A stretch of DNA of 64,000 bases, from NCBI GenBank assembly GCA_012274445.1, contig JAAROD010000029.1, positions 186,001-250,000 on the forward strand. The letters run 5' to 3'. Position numbers and translations under genes: made by a program. The DNA comes from Sclerotiophoma versabilis. Lineage: Eukaryota; Ascomycota; Dothideomycetes; Pleosporales; Didymellaceae. Of the stretch, positions 54,986 through 64,000 are shown one piece after another (position 1 is the first letter of the stretch; the number at the start of each line of letters is the position of its first letter). Under the pieces are notes generated by a model. It saw only the letters and a program-made list of their open reading frames with translations. It was not told the DNA's origin and searched no databases.

Positions 54986-57091
54986 ATGTCCCGCAACGGA
55001 CGTAGCAAAACTGAGACGAGGAAACACCCGTACCTTGCTGGGAACTTTGCACCAGTGACCCAGACATGGAAGCCAACGCCCGTTGCCTGGACGGGAACCC
55101 TTCCCAGAGAGCTCCATGGCGGCATGTACGTTCGAAATGGGGGCAATCCTTTGGCCAATTCCGATCTGGGACGCGACGCCCACTGGTTTGATGGCGATGG
55201 CATGCTCTCAGGAGTCTGGTTTCCGCGTTCAGCCAACAATGCCGAAGAACTCGATGTTCAATTCGTCAACCAGTTTGTCCTTACCGATGTGTATCTGTCT
55301 CAACTTGAGAGCAGCACAATCCAAACGCCAATCTTGCCCAGTATTGCGACCTTGACAAACCCTGCTTCGAGCCTCGTCTGGATCATCTGGAGGATCATGC
55401 GCACCGTCTTCATTGTTCTACTATCACATCTGCCTGGCTCAGGGATCGCCATCAAGCGCATCAGCGTTGCCAACACCAGTGTTCTCTATCACGATGGACG
55501 AGCATTGGCCACTTGTGAGAGCGGCCCGCCCATGCGGCTTACACTACCGGAGTTGGAAACTGTCGGTTGGTTTGACGGAAATGCAGTAGAAGGCGAACCA
55601 CGGAGTAAGGACAAGAAGGAAGAACCAACACTCGGTGGCACAGGACCATTGAGTTGGATGCGTGAATGGAGTACAGGACACCCGAAAGTCGACAATACCA
55701 CGGGCGAACTGGTCATGTTTCACTGCAGTTTTGCTCCACCATATGTCCAGTACTCGATTATACCCTCTACGGACTCGAACATCGTGGATCATCAGTCAGC
55801 ACACAATGCAGGCCGTATCATAAATGCTGCCGTTCCTGGTTGCACGGGTGGAAAGCTCATGCATGACTTCGGCGTTTCCAGGCACAGTACAGTCATTCTC
55901 GATCTTCCGCTCAGCCTCTCGCCTCTGAACCTTGCGAAGAATTCACCAGTGGTAGCTTATGAGCCTTGGAAGTCTTCTCGATTTGGTGTATTCCCCCGTC
56001 AACATCCGGAAGCGGTACGTTGGTTCGAAACCGACGGCTGCTGCATCTTCCACACGGCCAACACGTGGGATGAGTATGATGCTGATGGCAACGTGGCAGC
56101 AGTTAGTCTTCTAGCCTGCCGCCTCACTTCTGCATCTGTTGTATTCAGTGCCGGAAACATCACACCCCCGCCGCACCCAAATCATAAAGATGTGATCAGC
56201 GAGAAGCCCATGTCATTCTTCGCCAAGTACGACGAAGAAACTGATGGGCAGGATCTTGAAAAAGTCGACGAGACATCTCCCCTGATATCCCATAAAGACG
56301 CTGTACCTAATCCATTCGGCGCGTCCTCAACCTTACCCATATCCGACGACGACGAAGAACAGTGCCGGTTGTACTATTATCGTTTCGCTCTGGACTCTGC
56401 AGCCGAGAATAGCATCACGCATCAATTCGCCCTTGCAGCCATACCCGTGGAGTTTCCTACGGTATCACCGTTGACTGCTATGGACTCTGCACGTTACATC
56501 TACGCTTGCAGCACGTCAAATGAGTCTTTCGGCGCAGCGCTGGGCAAAGCTAGCAAAATCGATATCTTGGTCAGATTTGACGTAAAAGCTTTGCTGGAGA
56601 GAGCTCAAGTCGAACCACCAGATGCAATCACAGGGTGCGTAGACAACCGTACACTAAGCCAAATCATGGCCTCCAATGATCCCAACGATCCGATTAAGGT
56701 TTTCAAGTTCCCACCAAAGCATTACGGACAGGAAGCAACCTTTATCCCTCGCTCAAGGCGCGGTTCCGCAACTAACAAAAACACGGCTTTCGATGAGGAC
56801 GATGGTTATCTTGTCTTCTACGTATTTGACGAGCACCAACTGGATGAGCATGGAGAGTGTAATGAGGATGCAAAAAGTGAACTCTGGGTTCTGGACGCCC
56901 GGACGATGGCACGAGTCGAATGCAAGATCCAGCTGCCAACTCGCATTCCATATGGTCTCCATGGCAACTGGTTCACGGAGGAGCAGATCGCTCACCAAAA
57001 GGGAGTGGAGAAGGTACGGGGGCTGCCGGCAGCCGCTGCGGATACAAAGTGGAGTCGCATCAAGCGAAGCATCCATGGGCGTTTGGGTTAA
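54986..57091 (+). CDS. carX: Carotenoid cleavage oxygenase, retinal-forming (CarX type)
   Basis: A non-haem iron enzyme that should split beta-carotene centrally to give retinal, the chromophore of the rhodopsin encoded just downstream. A single exon of 701 residues, close to the 696 I recall for Fusarium CarX and longer than CarT. The four iron-binding His regions are in order: FHCSFAPPYVQYS, KLMHDFGVSRHSTV, FHTANTWDEYD and YGLHGNWF. The N-terminus has LPRELHGGMYVRNGGNPL and HWFDGDGML, standard for the family. A hydrophobic segment near residues 130-155 (LVWIIWRIMRTVFIVLL) may dip into the membrane to reach the substrate. The start at 54986 is the first ATG of the open frame. Pairing with an opsin gene favours CarX over the torulene-cleaving CarT. 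Confidence 0.92.
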   Translation: MSRNGRSKTETRKHPYLAGNFAPVTQTWKPTPVAWTGTLPRELHGGMYVRNGGNPLANSDLGRDAHWFDGDGMLSGVWFPRSANNAEELDVQFVNQFVLTDVYLSQLESSTIQTPILPSIATLTNPASSLVWIIWRIMRTVFIVLLSHLPGSGIAIKRISVANTSVLYHDGRALATCESGPPMRLTLPELETVGWFDGNAVEGEPRSKDKKEEPTLGGTGPLSWMREWSTGHPKVDNTTGELVMFHCSFAPPYVQYSIIPSTDSNIVDHQSAHNAGRIINAAVPGCTGGKLMHDFGVSRHSTVILDLPLSLSPLNLAKNSPVVAYEPWKSSRFGVFPRQHPEAVRWFETDGCCIFHTANTWDEYDADGNVAAVSLLACRLTSASVVFSAGNITPPPHPNHKDVISEKPMSFFAKYDEETDGQDLEKVDETSPLISHKDAVPNPFGASSTLPISDDDEEQCRLYYYRFALDSAAENSITHQFALAAIPVEFPTVSPLTAMDSARYIYACSTSNESFGAALGKASKIDILVRFDVKALLERAQVEPPDAITGCVDNRTLSQIMASNDPNDPIKVFKFPPKHYGQEATFIPRSRRGSATNKNTAFDEDDGYLVFYVFDEHQLDEHGECNEDAKSELWVLDARTMARVECKIQLPTRIPYGLHGNWFTEEQIAHQKGVEKVRGLPAAAADTKWSRIKRSIHGRLG

Positions 57092-58066
57092 TACCAGAAT
57101 TGTACAAACAGCATGAGCGTACGGCGTTCAGAGTCATACGTAGGCATATTTTCTGCCAAGCCATAATTAATGATAATACTTCACGACACGAAATACTACA
57201 CACGATCTTCATGACGCAGTCTTATTTTGCAACAGTGCAACCTCAGAGTCGCGGTCTAGATTCTCAACACGGCTGGTGACAATCGCCATCACACCGCTCA
57301 AACTGCCGGTGCCGCGGCGCGTGTATGACTGCCGTCACTGTTAAAACACAGACCCTGCAGCAAGAAGGTTTTCTCCGATGGCAATAAAGTTTATGACGCA
57401 GTCACTTGAGCTACTGACAGATGGAAGCATCCGCGATCATCGACACCGGTCTTGTGAAACGCAGATCTCTCAGAGCGTACTGACAACTCAGAGATCTCTG
57501 TAGCTCTCATGTCAGGCGACCAGGTACGTCTATAAAACTTTTAGATCTCCTCACAATTTCGCGATGGGCCGTAGCGATGCCTCGACAAAGGGTCGTGTCA
57601 CCATCTTTGCCAGTGCCCCCTGTTCCCTGCAAAGATACTAAGCTTTCGGCTCACAAATCTTGCAAAGCTTGGCTACGCCCTTGCCATGAGGCGCCGATCT
57701 AAAGCGGCATTTCCGTAGATTCGATTGCCAAAGTTTCGTTGTGTAGTTGTAGTGATGACTTCATCTTCTCAAAACGTTGGCGCTAGACATGCAGAACGCG
57801 TTTCATTGGCCACCAGCCTCATCCGACAGCTCCGTGCTCCCAGCGATGCGAGAATGCTGTTTGGTGAATATGCAGTGCTCGTCGAATCGAGACCCTGGGG
57901 ATCTGTAGGCATCACATGAGCGATGTCATCATTGACGTAGTCGTGATCGGGCGCCAGCGCTCTGTTATATGAGATTCAGGTGCTGCTGTGGAATGTGAAC
58001 CAGATGAACATCTAACAACCAAGCCTCTCTGCGCAGGAAACAGTTCTTGGAAAACACTTAGCAGCC
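57092..58066. other. Intergenic, carX to rhodopsin
   Basis: 975 nt holding the carX 3' end and the opsin promoter. No gene seen. Confidence 0.4.
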
Positions 58067-59102
58067 ATGGTATCTAACCTTGTTGCGCGTAACAACGCCC
58101 TTGCTCTTAATGGTGAGCTCTTCCAAACGTACACTCCCATACCCCCAGAATACTGACATCGGGCAGGCAACACAGTGAACGGTGCTACGGCCGACATTGC
58201 CATCACGACTCATGGCTCCGACCTTTACTTCGCCATTTGCGCTGCCATGGGCTTCGCTGGCTTCACATTCATCGGTCTTGCCATGCGCAAGCAGCGTCGC
58301 GACCGTCTTTTCCACTACATCACCGCAGCCGTCACCTTCGTAGCATGCATTGCTTACTTCACCATGGGCTCCAACCTTGGATTCACTCCCATCCAAGTCG
58401 AGTTCCCGCGCAGCGACCCTGTTGTTCGCGGTACCTACCGTGAGATCTTCTACGTTCGATACATCGATTGGTTCATCACCACACCGCTCTTGCTCCTTGA
58501 CTTGCTGCTCACTGCCGGCATGCCATGGCCAACAATTCTCTTCACTATTCTTGTTGATGAAATCATGATCGTCACTGGCCTGATCGGTGCGCTCGTTGTG
58601 AGCAGGTATAAGTGGGCGTACTTCACCATCGGTAAGTAAACTTGCACAAGCCACACATGCCACTTTCAACTAATAAATCCCAGGCTGCGTCGCTCTTTTC
58701 TACATCGTCTACGTGCTCGTCTGGGAAGCGCGCCGCAACGCCACCCGCTACGGGTCCGAGGTCAGCAAGACCTTCCTGTACTGCGGCTCTCTGACGACAT
58801 TCCTCTGGATCCTGTACCCCGTTGCCTGGGGCCTCTGCGAGGGCGGCAATGTCATTTCCGGCGACTCTGAAGCCGTTTTCTACAGCGTGCTCGACTTCCT
58901 CGCCAAACCTTGCTTCGGTGCTCTCCTCATCTGGGGTCACCGCAACATCGACCCTGCCACGATTGGCATGGCTATTAAGGATTACGACAACGACGCCATC
59001 GTTCGCGAGAAGCGCGTTCCTCACAACAACGGCATCAACCCTCCTCTTGACGGACCCGTCGACACTCCCGCCACCAATGGCGTTAATGGCCACCAGGTCT
59101 AA
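58067..59102 (+). CDS. carO: Microbial-type rhodopsin, predicted light-driven proton pump (CarO/Leptosphaeria rhodopsin type)
   Basis: Three exons: 58067-58112, 58167-58631 and 58684-59102, giving 309 residues with seven helices. Both introns are phase 1 (54 and 52 nt). Key residues by alignment to bacteriorhodopsin: RYIDWFITTPLLLLDLLL carries D116 (Asp85, proton acceptor) and D127 (Asp96, donor). D241 and the retinal lysine K245 lie in LDFLAKPCFGALL (Asp212 and Lys216). E223 and E233 are candidates for the release group. With both Asp85 and Asp96 equivalents present, the protein should pump protons. Fungal opsins of the NOP-1 sensory type often lack the donor. Retinal would come from the adjacent carX product. 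Plasma membrane location is likely. Confidence 0.94.
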
Positions 59103-59569
59103 GCGTTTTGAAAGAGCAAATAACGCGAATATACCCATGTGTTATAATCAAATTGAAATCAATGCAGATGAGGCCATGTATGGCCGGTAATTGGATAATA
59201 TTTGGAGGTGGAATATGCCTTGAAGGTTGAGTATGTAATATAATACATTAATGACACTCCTACGACACTCTTTCTGCTGCATATTTTGATCATTCATCCA
59301 GCTCAGAAGAGTGCTTTCTCATAATGTTGACATCTTCTTTTGAAACTTCTTGAAGAGTTGTAATGCATACTATATTCTATATACGAACTTCACAATCATG
59401 TGCTCATGGTTAAATGGTACTGGATGGAATGCTGAGCTATCAGCAATCCAGCTGTTGAAGCAAGTCCTCGATATCACACTGACCAGCCATGTCACACGTT
59501 CACAGGCCCGCAATTGAAGAATTCAGAAGAAAAGAGCATTATCATTAGGGTATCACGCTAGACGCTAAT
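59103..59569. other. Intergenic, convergent 3' ends
   Basis: 3' ends of the rhodopsin and phosphatase genes; AT-rich, no gene. Confidence 0.5.
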
Positions 59570-60939
59570 CTAGTTGTAAATAGTCAAAATATCCGTGGAG
59601 TTGTTGTACTCGGTCGGTGCACACTTCTCAGTGTACCCACCAAACATCTCGCCCCTCTGCTGGATGAATTCGGTGAACGACCCCTCAGAGCAGCTGTCAC
59701 CAGGCCCAACAGCGCACTCAAGCTGCTGCGGGTCCTGGTTGACAAGGACGCGGACGTATGTTCCGGCAGGATAGCCGTAGCTATCGCATTCCATTCGTTC
59801 GATGGCGATGTTGGTCAGGAACGGCAGGATGCGCGACGACCTCCATACACGCTGATAATTCTGCATTTTGAGCGGCATGGTCTCATTGACGTTCGCAACG
59901 CCCGCGAACTCGGTGTTGTTGAAGATGCCGAGGGCGACGGCGACGGTGGGGGGCAGCTCGCGGTGCGTGAACGAAACGTACAGGTCTTGAGTAGAGTTGG
60001 TGGCCATAAGCTGCTGTGCTGTGGCGTTCAGCCAGGGGTAGCCAAGGACGCCAGATATCTCATTGCCATAGCCGGTGTTGTAGAAGTACTGAATGTCGTT
60101 CATGTACTCGAATTGGAGCCACTCGTCTGCGCTGAACAGTTTGAGCGAGCAGAACGGGGATGAGCCACGGATGACGGTCTCGTATCCACACAGCTGCTGC
60201 ATAGCTGTGATATCATTGGCAGTCCAGTTGAAAGTAGGAGCAAGGTCGCGAAAACGTTCAATAATCGGTGCTGTGTACACCTCCTGGAACTGTCCTGATT
60301 GCTCGCTACCGAACGAGGAACTGTACTTGGGGCAGCCCTTGTAAGGTGTCAAAGAATCAGCACCCTCAGATTCATCCTCGGATATGGTGACTCGCTCAGT
60401 CTCGTTGCTCTTGGTGACCAAGCCCTCGATGAAAGACTTAGCGCTAAGCTCCGTGCGCTCAGCTGTTGATGTCCAGACTTTCTTAGGGTTCTTTAACCCA
60501 GGGTAGCGAATATGAACTTCGGTGCCCAGCTTGTACGACTCAAGACGGCCAATAGTCGTAAGATCCTCCAGCTCCTCATCCGAGATAGGTGTCTGCCAGT
60601 TCTGCAGGAAAGACAAAGCACCTGCAGACTTCCAGTTTACAGACATGTTGCCCAACTTGTCTGTGAATGGCTCGATGTACTCCTCGTAGTCGAAATCATT
60701 CGCGTAGATGGCGGCATGGCGAACAAGGTAGGCTGCACGAGTGACATTGCAGCCCTGGGGTGGAGCAGGATCAGATTGAGGGTCCTCAAAGTATGGAGCG
60801 ATCTGATATAGGTCAATAAGAGCTTCTGAAACGTTTGATCAAGAGAACGTACACCGGCCAAATGTGTCAATGGATCGAAGGAGTATGCGGCGTTGGCGGC
60901 ATTGGCCACTGCAAGGGTGAGGAGCGCTGAGGAGAGCAT
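59570..60939 (-). CDS. Secreted histidine acid phosphatase (branch 2)
   Basis: A secreted phosphomonoesterase that would free phosphate from organic esters. Two exons (60939-60853 and 60802-59570) give 439 residues; the 50-nt intron (GTACGT to ATCAG) joins HLAG to IAPYFEDP. The first 18 residues (MLSSALLTLAVANAANAA) are a signal peptide. The catalytic His motif reads LVRHAAIYANDFDYE where classic phytases have RHGxRxP, and the proton-donor motif reads FTHRELPP where they have HD. Both variants occur in a fungal subgroup as I recall, so activity is likely but substrate range may differ. There are multiple N-glycosylation sites (NMS, NET, NWT, NAT, NST) and an even set of cysteines. Confidence 0.87.
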
Positions 60940-61471
60940 TATGGGCTGCGAGTTTGCTACAGAGACACACTTTTAGTTACAGGCGCGCCTTTCCAGGCTT
61001 TAAGAGATGTCCATATTCCCAATTGCTCTCTAGCGCCCACATAAACATGGCAATGCGACAATTCCAGCTGCCGGAATTCGGCACTGAGGATTTACAGCGC
61101 TACGTGAGAATCATAGGATGACATGACGATGGTGATGGCTGTAAACAGGGCAGACTTAAGCTCTCTTGGTCAATGCTTGACCGTGAAAGGTATGGTGGCC
61201 GAATTTGACGCGGCCAGGCCCATTCGCTACGTCATGCTGTATACCACATGTGGACAACCATAATCAACAAACTTTCATCTGGCTCAAAAGGATTGGATCT
61301 GAACACAGGTGCATGGCAGATAATTATGTTCATTGGATTGCAGCTCCCTGAGCCGCAAGTGTGCTATGTTTCAGCCCAATCGCTAACGCTAATCACAAGA
61401 AAGATGATAGATCGAAGGTCTATCCCAGCCACAACACCAACCCCTATGCAAACGTTCGCCGCCTATCTGCA
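60940..61471. other. Intergenic
   Basis: 532 nt between the phosphatase start and the stop of the coiled-coil gene (same strand). Nothing recognised. Confidence 0.4.
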
Positions 61472-62842
61472 CTAGACAGCCATTGTCCGCCGCCTCAAGC
61501 TTTGCACGTTGAGCTCCAAAGCGTGACACTCGTCCTCTTTCGCATGCAGGAGCTTCTGGAGCGCTTCCTTCTCTGACCTGAGCGCCTGCAGCTTTCCACC
61601 AACTAATTCGCGGTATGAGCCATGCTCCTGCACAATCGCCTCTATCCTCGACCACTCACTGGCGCTCGGCTTAGTCTCGGTTGCGCCCCCACCTGATCGT
61701 CTTGCCAATTCGATGTCCTTGGCCTTAAGCTGTGCCTCGAGGTCTGCAACATGATCCTTCCAGGCCTCGTGCGCTGTCACGCGATTGAGGTCGTTGATGC
61801 TGGCACCTCCTCTCAAGGTCTCGACTTGCGTGACCAAATCCGAGTTCCTCTTCTCTAGTTCCAACACGCGCTGCTCCAGTGCTGCTGTTTTGGCCTGAGC
61901 AAAGAGATCGTTCGTGGCCCGACGCTCGATGAAGCTTCCTGGTCGTCCTCGAGTTGGACTCTTGGACCCTGCTTGCGACTGTAGGCGTTCTACCTCTCGT
62001 ATCTTCTCTGCCAATTTGTTCCTCACGATCTGAACGTTTACTAGGTCTTCGTCACGGAGAGCCGTCATTGCTACTAGCTCACGATCCTTCTTGGCCAACA
62101 GCCCGCGTATCTTGATATTATTCTCCAGGTCCTCATCTCGCAGAGTCCAGATGGCTGTGTGTCGTTTCCAAAGTTGTGCCTTCTCTTCTTCGAGCTTCCT
62201 CAGTCGCGCTGTCATCTCTTGGTACTCGGCTGGCTCGACTGCTGCCACGGGATTTGATCGCTCGATGTAGATGAGCTTTGACATCAGCGCAGAAAGTTGG
62301 GACTCCAAAGGGCCTGGAACGTGCGGCGCAGGAGCGGGCGACATGGGCTCATCATTTGCCTCGTCGGCATAGAGCATTACTGGAATTGATGTTGGTGTCT
62401 TCTCAGGGTATTCAGGAAGCTGGTCTTCGCCATCAAGCGTTGACGCAAGAGACTCAGTGTCGTTATCTGCCTCACTGCGAGGAGCAGTCCACTGGCTCTG
62501 TGGCATAGTATTCAGGACCTGTGGCCCAGCGCTGACGACGGGTTCTTTGATTTGTTCGTCCCGCCAAGCCTCAATAGCTGGCGGTTCTGCACGTGGGGCG
62601 AGTTTGGGTTCCTGGCGACGGGGCTGCCAGATCGCTGGGATGACGACCTTACTTAGGGGGCGTGTTGCCACTTGCTCGTCACCAAATGCTGTGTCTGACG
62701 ATTGGTCTGATTCGTATTCTCTCATCTGCGAGAAGGACTGGTTCGAAGCCACTGATTCTGGTCGACCCCCGTAAATCGAGGCGACGGAGTGTATCGATCC
62801 TGTGCGCTCAGCGCGGGGCGTTGCACGCTGTGCTGTCCACAT
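61472..62842 (-). CDS. Coiled-coil protein of unknown function
   Basis: A single-exon frame of 456 residues from ATG 62842. Residues 1-185 are disordered, rich in Ser, Pro, Glu and Asp. From about residue 190 to the end, heptad patterns dominate in three blocks: LSALMSKLIYIERS to LRKLEEEKAQLWKRH, LRDEDLENNIKIRGLLAKKD with the related ALRDEDLVNVQIVRNKLAEK, and ALEQRVLELEKRNSDLVTQV to the C-terminus. The repeated LRDEDL(E/V)N unit about 27 residues apart looks like an internal duplication. There is no signal peptide or membrane segment. A structural, septal or cytoskeletal role is possible; no family is recognised. Confidence 0.75.
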   Translation of the reverse strand: MWTAQRATPRAERTGSIHSVASIYGGRPESVASNQSFSQMREYESDQSSDTAFGDEQVATRPLSKVVIPAIWQPRRQEPKLAPRAEPPAIEAWRDEQIKEPVVSAGPQVLNTMPQSQWTAPRSEADNDTESLASTLDGEDQLPEYPEKTPTSIPVMLYADEANDEPMSPAPAPHVPGPLESQLSALMSKLIYIERSNPVAAVEPAEYQEMTARLRKLEEEKAQLWKRHTAIWTLRDEDLENNIKIRGLLAKKDRELVAMTALRDEDLVNVQIVRNKLAEKIREVERLQSQAGSKSPTRGRPGSFIERRATNDLFAQAKTAALEQRVLELEKRNSDLVTQVETLRGGASINDLNRVTAHEAWKDHVADLEAQLKAKDIELARRSGGGATETKPSASEWSRIEAIVQEHGSYRELVGGKLQALRSEKEALQKLLHAKEDECHALELNVQSLRRRTMAV

Positions 62843-63677
62843 TTTGCCGGAAGGTAATGTGTCGTGTTGGCTTGAATAGTCTCAGGAATTCCTAAAGGTA
62901 TCTGTGTTTGTCTGGCTACAAAGCTGGGAGCGGCGCAACGAGTTAATTGCGTGAAATTCAATTCTGCGCAGTGTGAAAGATCTGGTTCTAACCAAGCTGC
63001 AGATTTTCTGCCAGCTTATATTCTTGTTTCTCTTTCAGTATATCATAGTGACAGCTTGCAAACACATCCTGAAACCCTGCTGCGACGGAGGAGTGGGCAC
63101 GGCTAAATCCGCGACAAGAATGGTAGAGTGACAGCGGCAGACGGGAAAGGCTTGACTCCACCATCGTCTATCGGTAATTGCTATTGTTTTCATTCGTCTT
63201 CTCTATCAAGATCGTTTATCATCCTTAGTTGGATTCAACCGCTTATAACCAACATATGAGGAATGTTCAACTTCTTGGTGTTGCTCTTTCCTCAAGTAAG
63301 GTCGAAAACATTCTCGAAGAAGTTGATCATTGCAACGCATTACTCATAAACAGACAGACAGTCATGGCTCCGAGGCTGTTGGCATGTACAATAAAGTTGA
63401 GGTTGCAGGCTTGCGGAGGTTCAAGGTTCGACGAGTCAAATCTGAAACCTGCACAGTCACATATGCGAACTCGCTTAGCTGCACAACGATGACCTTGTCA
63501 CAGAATTGATGCCTTGGCTACACTAGATGCCTCAGCCACGGATCTACAAGCCTTGGATAATCTGTTGCAAAGGAAGAAAGAACACGATGCTATTGCTGCT
63601 CGTTTCCTGCAATCAAACAGCCGCTACATTGCCTTTGAGAGCAACTGCGGGGCCCTTCCCCAGACAACCTCGTGCCT
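62843..63677. other. Intergenic
   Basis: 835 nt between the coiled-coil gene start and the GH43-like stop (both minus strand). Short plus-strand frames only. Confidence 0.4.
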
Positions 63678-64000
63678 TTAGACATCGTACCGGTCCGACT
63701 CATGCTCGATCGGTCTGTACAGAAAATAATCGAAGCTAGCTTTTGTCTCCGTTCCATTCAGATCGCTCGCTGCAACCCCCACGAACGCACCAGTAAAGCT
63801 GCCGTGTGCCTGATGCCCTCCACACTCGTCACTCAGAAGGCTCGCATCATACACAGGACCAATCTCCTTCAGCTCTTCTCCCTCCAGTGCATACGAGAAC
63901 TGCAAGGCTTTGCCGCGAATCCTGAGCGCCAGTCTCACCTTTCCTTCTTGAGGAATCTTTACAGGGTCCGCTAGAGGCATCTTCAGATTGCCATCTGGCC
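63678..64000 (-). CDS. Partial GH43-like glycosidase, C-terminal beta-sandwich
   Basis: The frame is open to the window edge, so the 5' part, including the catalytic domain, is missing. The visible 107 residues end with GSFTGAFVGVAASDLNGTET and KASFDYFLYRP, the usual closing motif of the concanavalin-like C-terminal domain of family 43 beta-xylosidases and arabinofuranosidases. FSYALEGEELKEIGPVYDAS just before it is the matching strand pair. The enzyme would trim xylan or arabinan side chains. Secretion cannot be judged without the N-terminus. Confidence 0.75.
   Translation of the reverse strand, partial: PDGNLKMPLADPVKIPQEGKVRLALRIRGKALQFSYALEGEELKEIGPVYDASLLSDECGGHQAHGSFTGAFVGVAASDLNGTETKASFDYFLYRPIEHESDRYDV

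Overview
The window reads as nuclear DNA of a filamentous ascomycete, most likely a Dothideomycete of the Pleosporales type. The genes carry short spliceosomal introns (45-119 nt) with GTAAGT/GTATGT/GTACGT donors and CTAAC/CTGAC-like branch sites. Two 5S rRNA genes lie singly among protein genes. The gene set includes fungal-only families: HET, PTH11-like receptor, CarRA/CarB/CarX/opsin, and annexin C4. The rhodopsin resembles the Leptosphaeria proton-pump type. Exon models were built by hand by joining reading frames at canonical splice sites; no search was run.

Layout. 0.6-4.8 kb: a PHO84-type phosphate transporter, a 37-residue cysteine-rich protein and a SAM methyltransferase. 5-18.9 kb is a gene-poor, AT-richer compartment. 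It holds two dispersed 5S genes, a broken HET gene, a frameshifted fungal-family gene, an intact secreted coiled-coil protein, a decayed paralogue of it, and a small secreted four-cysteine protein. A PTH11-like receptor follows at 19-20.3 kb. 21.6-41.3 kb is mostly conserved genes: COQ4, a SET-domain protein, an LRR protein, PP1 catalytic subunit, acetyl-CoA transporter, CENP-O/Mcm21, 2-Cys peroxiredoxin and an NAD-dependent epimerase, with some long gene-free gaps.

42-59.1 kb holds a complete retinal-rhodopsin pathway: phytoene desaturase (carB), phytoene synthase/lycopene cyclase (carRA), a carotenoid oxygenase (carX type) and a rhodopsin (carO type). carRA and carX diverge from a 520-nt shared upstream region and the opsin follows carX. 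carB is separated from the rest by four genes with no expected link to carotenoids: a two-Myb telobox protein, annexin C4, an F-box-like protein and GPI2. The products should work in series: phytoene to desaturated carotene to beta-carotene to retinal to a light-driven proton pump.

59.5-64 kb: a histidine acid phosphatase, a coiled-coil protein and the 3' end of a GH43-like gene cut by the window edge.
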